DNA of 7,977 nucleotides, from contig CAZXVU010000101.1 in the NCBI GenBank assembly GCA_964644465.1, forward strand, positions 1 through 7,977, written 5' to 3'. The position numbers and the translations under genes are program-made. Each line of letters begins with the position of its first letter. Positions within the stretch are counted from its first letter, which is position 1. Under the pieces are notes generated by a model, which searched no databases, was not told where the DNA came from, and saw nothing but the letters and a program-made list of their open reading frames with translations. This document shows, one piece after another, positions 1 through 5,365 of the stretch. This stretch comes from CAZXVU01 sp964644465 (GTDB taxonomy: Bacteria > Chlamydiota > Chlamydiia > Chlamydiales > SM23-39).

Positions 1-246
1 TCATAATTCCTGGAGGACGAAATCGCAGCCATGCCGGGTTAAGTAAAGGGTCGTATCATCCACTTTCTTGATGAAATTCGCTTGCGCTAAATGTTTGACG
101 ATATTTTTAGTCGCGGTTTCTTTCAAACCGATCGATGCTGCAATCCCCCGATAGTCCATTTCGGAAAAAGGATCTCCGTTTTGCATTGCAGTTTGATACA
201 GTTTAGCGAGAAATCGCTCATCTGGGGTTGTGCTTTTCTGGTTCAT
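1..246 (-). CDS. Small winged-helix-like hypothetical protein (81 aa)
   Basis: I do not recognise a named family. The protein is complete, with TGA at the left edge of the window. Its pattern resembles a winged helix-turn-helix DNA-binding domain: a first helix at about residues 8-23, a short helix RGIAASIGL (33-41), a likely recognition helix at 42-57 (KETATKNIVKHLAQANF), and then a beta wing (IKKVDDTTLYLTRHG, 59-73). There is no sensor domain, membrane segment or cysteine pair, so if it binds DNA it is a minimal regulator or nucleoid-type protein. The start is supported by a 4-base ATGA overlap with the cysS stop codon, which implies translational coupling and a shared transcript with cysS. 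A role in regulating the upstream genes is only a guess. Confidence is high that the gene is real and moderate for the fold. Confidence 0.75.
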   Translation of the reverse strand: MNQKSTTPDERFLAKLYQTAMQNGDPFSEMDYRGIAASIGLKETATKNIVKHLAQANFIKKVDDTTLYLTRHGCDFVLQEL

Positions 247-1655
247 TTTTTCTTCAGCCTGGCTCCTGTGGGTGTGTCTTCGATGAGATAACCGCGGGCA
301 TGGATTGCATCGCGCATCTCATCGCTGATTTTATAATTTTTCTCTCTTCGCGCTGTTTCCCGCTTTTCCAACAAGTGGAGGAGATCGAGAGGGATTTCCT
401 CTTCTCTTTTTTGCAGGGGTAATACGGCGAGGACTTGGTCCCATTCGCTGAGGAGACGAAGGGCGTCATCGGCTTCATTCCGACCGAGTTTTTCTTCATC
501 GCAAAGGGCATTGAGTTCGCGGATCAGATCGAAAAGCGCGGCCAAAGCAGCGGAGATATTGATGTCGTCCGCAAGAGCCGTTTTGAACCGGAGTTCGGCT
601 TTGGAAAGGACTCCTGAAGCATTGTCTGTGGTCTGGATGATGCGGATTTCTTTGAGGCGGTGGATCAGATCGGAAATGCGCTGCAGGCTGGCTCGGGCGG
701 CGTCTAGTCCGGCAAAGGTGAAATTGAGCTGCGTCCGATAGTGGGTAGATAGGAGAAGATAGCGCACTTCAGGGCCGGTATAGCCCTTTTGGATCAGATT
801 GCGAAGGGTGTAAAAATTGCCTAAGCTTTTTGACATTTTTTTGTGGTCGACCAGAAGATGTTCGACATGGACCCAATGATGGACAAAACGATGGCCGGAG
901 CAGCACTCTGATTGTGCGATCTCGTTCTCATGGTGAGGAAACATATTGTCGACGCCTCCGCAATGGATGTCGATCGTCTCTCCGAGGAGTTTCATGGCCA
1001 TGGCGGAGCATTCGATATGCCAGCCAGGGCGGCCTTTGCCGAAGGGGCTTTCCCAGTAGATCTCACCATCCCGTTCGGGATCATAGGCTTTCCAAAGGAC
1101 AAAATCTGAGATATTTTCTTTATCATATTCATCGGCTTCGTTTTCTCCCGAAGCATTCACTTTCAAACCGGAGAGATCGAGATGAGAAAGTCTTCCATAG
1201 GTAGAAAAGCTCCGGATGGAAAAGTAGATGCTCCCATTCGAGCTCTTGTAAGCGCACCCTTTTTCGATGAGCTTTTGGATGAGATCGATCATCTCAGGAA
1301 TATATTCAGTTGCGGCTGGATAGTGTTCCGCTTTTTGGATATGGAGCGTATGGAGATCTTCAAAGAAAGCGATCTGGAACGGCTGTGTATAGGCTTTCAG
1401 GGGGATTTTTTTGACGATCGCGCCCTTGATCGTCTTATCGTCGATGTCTGTGATGTTCATCGCCTGTTCGATCTTGAATCCAAAATATTGGATCGTCCGC
1501 CGCAGGAGATCTTCAAATACATAGGTTCGGAAATTGCCGATATGGGCGAAATCGTAAATCGTAGGGCCGCAGGTATACATCCGGATGATTGAACCGTGGT
1601 GGGGGAAGACTTCTTCTTTTTCTCGGGTCTCAGTGTTAAATAATTTCAAATGCAT
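243..1655 (-). CDS. cysS: Cysteinyl-tRNA synthetase
   Basis: This is a class I aminoacyl-tRNA synthetase that activates cysteine with ATP and charges tRNA-Cys in the cytoplasm. At 470 residues it has normal family length. The N-terminal Rossmann domain holds the HIGH-type signature HIGN (38-41), and the KMSKS loop lies at 273-277. The four zinc ligands that bind the cysteine thiol are all present as Cys29, Cys216, His241 and Glu245, with the same 25- and 4-residue spacings as the E. coli enzyme. The C-terminal part (about 310-470) is the helical DALR-like and anticodon-binding region. The start codon lies one base after the TAG of the upstream lipid gene (TAG-T-ATG). The stop overlaps the next start (ATGA). 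Only a weak GGA stands before the start, so expression probably depends on coupled translation from the upstream gene. Confidence 0.98.
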   Translation of the reverse strand: MHLKLFNTETREKEEVFPHHGSIIRMYTCGPTIYDFAHIGNFRTYVFEDLLRRTIQYFGFKIEQAMNITDIDDKTIKGAIVKKIPLKAYTQPFQIAFFEDLHTLHIQKAEHYPAATEYIPEMIDLIQKLIEKGCAYKSSNGSIYFSIRSFSTYGRLSHLDLSGLKVNASGENEADEYDKENISDFVLWKAYDPERDGEIYWESPFGKGRPGWHIECSAMAMKLLGETIDIHCGGVDNMFPHHENEIAQSECCSGHRFVHHWVHVEHLLVDHKKMSKSLGNFYTLRNLIQKGYTGPEVRYLLLSTHYRTQLNFTFAGLDAARASLQRISDLIHRLKEIRIIQTTDNASGVLSKAELRFKTALADDINISAALAALFDLIRELNALCDEEKLGRNEADDALRLLSEWDQVLAVLPLQKREEEIPLDLLHLLEKRETARREKNYKISDEMRDAIHARGYLIEDTPTGARLKKK

Positions 1656-1656
1656 A

Positions 1657-4344
1657 CTATTCCAACATGCTTTGGAGTTTACGATAATCGGTTTTCCCAG
1701 TTCCCATCAGAGGGATTTCATCAATTTGTTTGACTAAAGAGATTTTGATCAAACGGGAGAATCCAGAGTGGTTCAAGATCTCATTGGCTGAATCTGTGTC
1801 CATGGGGATCGTTGTGAAGAGAACCAATTGCGACTTATCTGGGTTTCTTTCGTCGGCGCAAACGGCAATCGATGGAATTTCTGAAGAGATCTTTCCTTTT
1901 CCGACGAGTTCTTTGAACAAGATTTCTTCCACAGCGCCTAAGCTGATCATCTCCCCGCCTACTTTAGTGAAGCGCTTAAAGCGGCCCGATAGAATGAGAT
2001 TATCTTTCTCGTCTAGATAGCCAATATCGCCAGTCCGGTACCAACGTTTGCCTACAATTTCAATGAAAGGCGTCCGCGGATTGCCGATGTATCCGTTAAA
2101 AATGTTGGGACCTCTTGCGCAGATCTCCCCTTCTTTTCCTTTTGGCAATAGTTCTAAAGTTTCAGGATGGATCATGCAGAGCTCTACATCGGGCAAGGGC
2201 TGTCCAACGCCTTTTGGAGGGATATTCGGCCTTGTAATCGTTAAAACAGGAGAACATTCGGTAATCCCGTAACCTTCCAGCAACTGGACTCCTTTTCCTA
2301 CTTTTGCAGCTCTTTCGAAGAGTTCTTTGGGAGCTTTTTCTGCGCCCGTAACAAAGAGGCGGGCTGTTTTCAATGACTCATTTTTTGCTGCGTGAAAGAG
2401 TCCTTTTAAGAAACTGGGCGCCCCGCAAAAAATAGTGATTTTCCAACGTTCGAAGCCTTCAGCTAAAGCAAAACTATCTGTGGGATCTGGATAGAAAGCC
2501 ACGCGTACGCCGATGAAGAGCGGGAAGAAGCCGGCAACAGAGAATCCGAAGGAATGAAACGGGGGCAAAATTCCATAGAGAGCATCGTCTGATTTCACAT
2601 AGATGCATTGCAATGCGGAGCGTAAATTCGAAATGATATTCTTATGGGAAAGCGGGACGCCTTTTGGGGCCGCCTCAGTGCCGCTTGTGAAAAGGATTAC
2701 AGCTGGGTCATTCTCATTGATTTTTTCCTGATTGTAGGCCCTTAAAACGAAAGGAACAGAGCAATGGGAATAGAAAATGCCCCGGAGTTTCATCGAGAGC
2801 GACAGCTGTTGCCGGATATCTTCTAAAAGAAGAAATTGATCAATCAAATTGCCGAAATCAACACCCATAACGCGATCGAGGAATTTCCAGGAAGTAACGA
2901 CTTTTTTTGCCCCAGTGAGTTTCATCATATCTTCTAAATAGCGGGGCCCCAAGGTCCAATTGAGCATGACGGGAGTTTTACCCGCAAATTGCAGAGCGAG
3001 GATCGTAATGTAGGTTCCGGCTGAAGCGGGTAGAAGAACGGCTACATGGCTATCGGGCAAGGTGCGGAAGTATTGAGCCAGGACAAGCACAGATCGTTTC
3101 ATCTTTTGATAGTGGATCACGCCGATTGTGTCATCGCCGCATGCAGCGAAGGTCTTCATTCTTTGGCAAATATTCAAAAAAGCCTCAGAAAAAGTGCGAC
3201 CCAAAGGCATAGTAGGCTCAATCCGATTTCTTTCGGTTGGCCAAGTATACGCAGGCGGCGGTTGCAAAGAGGCTTCGGAAACCCGCGTCCCCTCAGCGAG
3301 CTCGAGAACGCTTTGGACGCTTTCCATATCTTCGGGATGTATATCTCCCACATCGAAATTGCGGGATAGGAATACAATCATTTCAGCGATATTGAGAGAG
3401 TCCATCCCTAAATCGAGGGCTAGATTCATCTCAGGGCGGATCTCTAGATCTGGTTTTTCTAAGATCTTGTGAATTTCTGCGTAAACTTTAGAACGAACTT
3501 CTTCCGAAACTGTGGTGTTTTCTACTTCTCTCTTTTTTTTGGGCTTATAGACTTTTGGAAACTCGTCGCGCCATAAACTATAAGATACGAGCTTTACGGG
3601 TTCAATCTCATGAACATTTCCCACTTCATCGGGATATCTATTGTACCAATTTTCGAGGTATCGGTTGATCTCCAAGCGATCGCCCGATCTGGGAAAATCA
3701 GAAGGGTTGGGCTCAATTTCAATCGTTATATTGCGACGCGGGGCAAAGAATATGAGGTTTTTGGCAAGGATTGTGAGAGATCGTAAAAGGGTATGAGTCA
3801 GAGAGGGTGCGCGCCCCAGAAGAGCTCGGGAAAAGCTGCTTCCCCAAAGACCTGTTGTTCGGATCAAAACAATATTGCTTTCCGGACATTCCTGAACAAG
3901 AGCATGTGCGGCCGAAGATCCCCCTAAAACTTCTTTGCCAGTATTTTTTAGTCTACCAGCGGGATATACAATGAAATTTTCTTTATTTTTCAGTCCCTCT
4001 GCGATCTCCTGCATCGATGCTTCGGCTCGCTTGATTTTATACTGGTTGATGGACAGATCAAAGTTGGGAACTGGGAGGGATCGGATGAGTTTGTGGGCAA
4101 TTTGCAGCAAAGGCAGGCGGTATATGTATTCGATCACCAGAGGCCGTATTCGGTATTTTGGCCAAAGCACACAAAAGAGAATTAAAGGATCCATATGCGC
4201 GGGATGATTCGGAAGAAAGATGATCCCCCCTTCTTTATTTAAGCGCTCAGGATTCAAGTTCTCCAATCCAATGATTTTAATCCTGTAGCGCAAGGAAAGT
4301 ACGCCTAGGACAAGATAAGAAATCATCCTCCAAAAGAAATTCAT
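1657..4344 (-). CDS. aas: Acyltransferase / ACP / acyl-ACP synthetase fusion (Aas-like)
   Basis: This 895-residue protein looks like a three-part lipid enzyme. Residues about 1-270 form a PlsC-type glycerophospholipid acyltransferase with a hydrophobic N-terminus (8-18) and the catalytic NHxxxxD box at His47 and Asp52. Residues about 280-353 form an acyl carrier protein domain whose DLGMDSL motif gives Ser316 as the phosphopantetheine site. Residues about 375-895 form an AMP-forming acyl ligase: the phosphate-binding loop TSGTEAAPKG (553-562), YGITE (692-696), YRTGD (769-773), SGRFKR (786-791), and the C-terminal catalytic Lys884 in GTGK. By family knowledge, the ligase activates free fatty acid with ATP and loads ACP, and the acyltransferase moves the acyl group to a lysophospholipid or glycerol-phosphate acceptor at the inner membrane. 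E. coli Aas (719 residues) lacks the central ACP domain. Block III of the acyltransferase reads YPAGRL (127-132), with Ala129 where Glu is usual. No Shine-Dalgarno is visible before this start. It is the first gene of the set with cysS. Confidence 0.92.
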   Translation of the reverse strand: MNFFWRMISYLVLGVLSLRYRIKIIGLENLNPERLNKEGGIIFLPNHPAHMDPLILFCVLWPKYRIRPLVIEYIYRLPLLQIAHKLIRSLPVPNFDLSINQYKIKRAEASMQEIAEGLKNKENFIVYPAGRLKNTGKEVLGGSSAAHALVQECPESNIVLIRTTGLWGSSFSRALLGRAPSLTHTLLRSLTILAKNLIFFAPRRNITIEIEPNPSDFPRSGDRLEINRYLENWYNRYPDEVGNVHEIEPVKLVSYSLWRDEFPKVYKPKKKREVENTTVSEEVRSKVYAEIHKILEKPDLEIRPEMNLALDLGMDSLNIAEMIVFLSRNFDVGDIHPEDMESVQSVLELAEGTRVSEASLQPPPAYTWPTERNRIEPTMPLGRTFSEAFLNICQRMKTFAACGDDTIGVIHYQKMKRSVLVLAQYFRTLPDSHVAVLLPASAGTYITILALQFAGKTPVMLNWTLGPRYLEDMMKLTGAKKVVTSWKFLDRVMGVDFGNLIDQFLLLEDIRQQLSLSMKLRGIFYSHCSVPFVLRAYNQEKINENDPAVILFTSGTEAAPKGVPLSHKNIISNLRSALQCIYVKSDDALYGILPPFHSFGFSVAGFFPLFIGVRVAFYPDPTDSFALAEGFERWKITIFCGAPSFLKGLFHAAKNESLKTARLFVTGAEKAPKELFERAAKVGKGVQLLEGYGITECSPVLTITRPNIPPKGVGQPLPDVELCMIHPETLELLPKGKEGEICARGPNIFNGYIGNPRTPFIEIVGKRWYRTGDIGYLDEKDNLILSGRFKRFTKVGGEMISLGAVEEILFKELVGKGKISSEIPSIAVCADERNPDKSQLVLFTTIPMDTDSANEILNHSGFSRLIKISLVKQIDEIPLMGTGKTDYRKLQSMLE

Positions 4345-4405
4345 GCTATACGGCTCGTTGTTGGGTTCTGTGAATTTTGGCTGCGAGATTTTTTGTCCCA
4401 GTGCG

Positions 4406-4439
4406 TTGCGGAGAGCGCCGCAAACTTCTGGAAGTTTGC
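4406..4439. other. Two mutually exclusive hairpins at the repeat centre
   Basis: In the 48-base centre of the long inverted repeat, a perfect 8-bp stem (GCAAACTT at 4420-4427 with AAGTTTGC at 4432-4439, loop CTGG) competes with a GC-rich 6-bp stem (TTGCGG at 4406-4411 with CCGCAA at 4418-4423, loop of six). Both use bases 4420-4423, so only one can form at a time. This is read directly from the sequence; any switching role is conjecture. Confidence 0.55.
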
Positions 4440-4489
4440 AAGATCGAGCGGAGCGCTGGGGCGAAAAAGATGCAGAAAAAAATTCACTA

Positions 4490-4505
4490 GACCCGATAGC
4501 GGGTC
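4490..4505. other. Perfect 6-bp stem with ATAG loop in right arm
   Basis: GACCCG-ATAG-CGGGTC is an exact inverted repeat inside the right arm of the long inverted repeat. The matching stretch in the left arm (about 4352-4368) has lost this self-complementarity through C-to-T type differences. T-runs lie on both sides but are 7 or more bases from the stem, so it is not a textbook intrinsic terminator in either direction. Confidence 0.5.
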
Positions 4506-4510
4506 GTACA

Positions 4511-4674
4511 CCCTATTTTTTCCCCCTATTTTTAACTTTGCAGGGGTTTAGAGCCAGTCTTTTTCTAGGGTTTTTGAAGGTTTATAAACCCTTTCATTTT
4601 AAAGGGATATCTTTTTCCAGAAACCTATCAACCTGAATGCAAACGACTTACAACACGAAACACAGAGAATATAA
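4511..4674. other. Non-coding spacer with short repeats and palindromes
   Basis: No credible gene is present here. The left end is pyrimidine-rich, with CCCTATTTTT occurring twice in tandem at a 13-base period (4511-4520 and 4524-4533). Further right, three GGTTT blocks at about 4543-4583 lead to a perfect 12-base palindrome GGTTTATAAACC (4579-4590). This overlaps a second hairpin, CCCTTT (4589-4594) with AAAGGG (4601-4606). The palindromes sit about 70-95 bases upstream of the promoter at 4675, so they could be an operator or simply low-complexity spacer. I see no tRNA or recognisable RNA gene. Confidence 0.45.
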
Positions 4675-4703
4675 TTGATAATTAAATATTATTATGTAAT
4701 AAT
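4675..4703 (+). promoter_or_regulatory. Sigma70-type promoter of the 74-aa gene
   Basis: A -35 box TTGATA (4675-4680) is followed after 17 bases by a -10 box AATAAT (4698-4703). This is 5 of 6 to TATAAT and has the extended -10 dinucleotide TG at 4695-4696. The stretch is very AT-rich. Transcription would start near 4710, giving a leader of about 24 bases before the ATG at 4734. The fit is good by eye but unscored. Confidence 0.6.
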
Positions 4704-4733
4704 TGAATAACGGAACAAAACATTTGTATTAAT

Positions 4734-4958
4734 ATGGAATCACTAAATTCAATCTATTCGAGATATACTTCTCTTGAAGTGGAAAACGCTTCTCGCACAG
4801 AATCGGCGCATCTTGAGCCTTCTTCTGACCATTCGAAAGATTCTGTAGATACCCCTTTAAGCGCACTTGCAAGCCTCCGCAACGAATTTGCCAGAATGAA
4901 TAATGATTTCCGTTTAGGCATTCAGAGCCAAGAGCGCCTCAGTTTACCTAAAGTATAA
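4734..4958 (+). CDS. Small Ser-rich hypothetical protein (74 aa)
   Basis: I do not recognise this protein. It has 14 serines in 74 residues and no cysteine. The first 40 residues are polar and probably unstructured (alternating Ser, Thr, Glu, Asp, His). A single amphipathic helix is likely at about 40-60 (PLSALASLRNEFARMNNDFR). There is no signal peptide or membrane segment. A small soluble protein with a Ser/Thr-rich disordered N-terminus is compatible with a type III secretion substrate or regulator in Chlamydiae, but nothing specific proves it. No Shine-Dalgarno is seen before the ATG, yet a good promoter lies 24 bases or so upstream, which is the main reason to call the gene. It is followed after 65 bases by another small same-strand gene. 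Other ATGs in frame are internal methionines only. Confidence 0.6.
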   Translation: MESLNSIYSRYTSLEVENASRTESAHLEPSSDHSKDSVDTPLSALASLRNEFARMNNDFRLGIQSQERLSLPKV

Positions 4959-4986
4959 TTGGACAAAATCTTTTCTTTATTATAAC
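4959..4986 (+). promoter_or_regulatory. Possible promoter of the 113-aa gene
   Basis: A -10-like TATAAC (4981-4986, 5 of 6) lies downstream of two alternative -35 readings. TTGGAC (4959-4964) gives 16-base spacing but matches only the TTG. TGGACA (4960-4965) matches 5 of 6 but gives a short 15-base spacing. It begins right after the stop codon of the 74-aa gene. The 113-aa gene may therefore have its own promoter or may be read together with its neighbour. Confidence 0.35.
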
Positions 4987-5005
4987 GTAAAATTTTTCTT
5001 TTTAA

Positions 5006-5018
5006 CTCCTATAGGAGG
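5006..5018 (+). promoter_or_regulatory. Strong Shine-Dalgarno within a 12-base palindrome
   Basis: AGGAGG (5013-5018) stands five bases before the ATG at 5024 and is the only strong ribosome binding site in the window. It overlaps the perfect palindrome CTCCTATAGGAG (5006-5017), whose CTCC half could pair with GGAG over a TATA loop and hide the site in the mRNA. A stem of four base pairs is weak alone, so any control would probably be mild or temperature-sensitive. Confidence 0.65.
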
Positions 5019-5023
5019 ACTCT

Positions 5024-5365
5024 ATGTCAGCAAGAATACCCGAGGGCTCTCGTTCACACCAGGCCAGCCCAGCTCCGAAAAACACCGGTAAAGTGGACCC
5101 TTCGCGAGGTTTAGTGGAAGGTTCCGATCAAACTGTAGAAGCCACTCAATGGCTAGCAGAAAATTGCGACAATGTTCTTCGCGGAATGATGAGCAAAAGA
5201 GAGCTGAATCAAAAGAGTATTTCTGAAGATTTAGGCCCCAAAGAAGAGCATGCTGCTAGAAAATCCGCAAAGTGTTTAGCTGCTAATTTAAAAATGTGCG
5301 GAGAAGATTGGCTGTCGTATCAACAACATATTGGCGGCGTTCAAACAGCTGCTCCTTCAGCCTAA
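5024..5365 (+). CDS. Hypothetical protein (113 aa), strong ribosome binding site
   Basis: I do not recognise this protein. The first 35 residues are polar and rich in Ser, Pro, Gly and Arg, probably disordered. The rest is likely helical, about 36-58 (TVEATQWLAENCDNVLRGMM) and 74-92, with three cysteines (48, 84, 92) and an Ala/Gly-rich tail. No signal peptide or membrane span is seen. The start is fixed by an excellent AGGAGG five bases upstream, which suggests high translation in a genome whose other starts here have weak or no such site. It lies 65 bases after the 74-aa gene on the same strand and shares its layout (disordered N-terminus, helical C-terminus), so the two may act together. 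Its stop codon overlaps that of the oppositely oriented glycosyltransferase by four bases. A secreted or host-directed role is possible but not shown. Confidence 0.75.
   Translation: MSARIPEGSRSHQASPAPKNTGKVDPSRGLVEGSDQTVEATQWLAENCDNVLRGMMSKRELNQKSISEDLGPKEEHAARKSAKCLAANLKMCGEDWLSYQQHIGGVQTAAPSA

Larger units (their letters stand above)
4347..4510. repeat. Long imperfect inverted repeat, MITE-like or structured RNA
   Basis: Two arms of about 58 bases face each other around a 48-base centre. By hand alignment, 4347-4365 pairs with 4492-4510, 4367-4369 with 4489-4491, 4370-4378 with 4479-4487, 4381-4384 with 4472-4475, and 4389-4404 with 4453-4468. This gives about 50 base pairs with small internal loops and one A.C mismatch (4348/4509). 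Eight of the pairs are G.T, and would be G.U wobbles in plus-strand RNA. Taken from 4351 to 4506, the unit is 156 bp and flanked by TA on each side, as expected of a Tc1/mariner or IS630-type MITE. The right arm also has its own perfect palindrome at 4490-4505. The element begins two bases from the aas start codon, so it must occupy that gene's leader. Whether it is a mobile remnant or a conserved RNA cannot be decided from one copy. Confidence 0.7.

Noticed and set aside
1182..1592. 136-codon plus-strand open frame inside cysS
   Set aside because: It is antisense to a gene with full catalytic and zinc-binding motifs; the long frame follows from cysS codon use.
4345..4400. Promoter for the lipid gene
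   Set aside because: No pair of -35 and -10 boxes on the minus strand reaches even moderate match with 16-18 base spacing in the region next to the start codon.
4381..4475. Small SRP RNA (4.5S-like) hairpin
   Set aside because: Length and hairpin shape invited the idea, but the conserved apical loop and asymmetric internal loop sequence of SRP RNA are absent.
4490..4505. Intrinsic terminator
   Set aside because: The stem is perfect, but the T-runs lie about 7 to 10 bases away on either strand and no gene end is close enough to need it. It is better explained as part of the long inverted repeat.
4343..4636. Plus-strand open frame of 97 codons starting opposite the aas start codon
   Set aside because: It is built mostly from the inverted repeat and T-rich spacer, has no ribosome site or promoter, and its translation shows no domain-like pattern.
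4637..4678. Short upstream peptide of 13 codons before the 74-aa gene
   Set aside because: It has no ribosome site, lies upstream of the likely transcription start near 4710, and so would not be on that mRNA.
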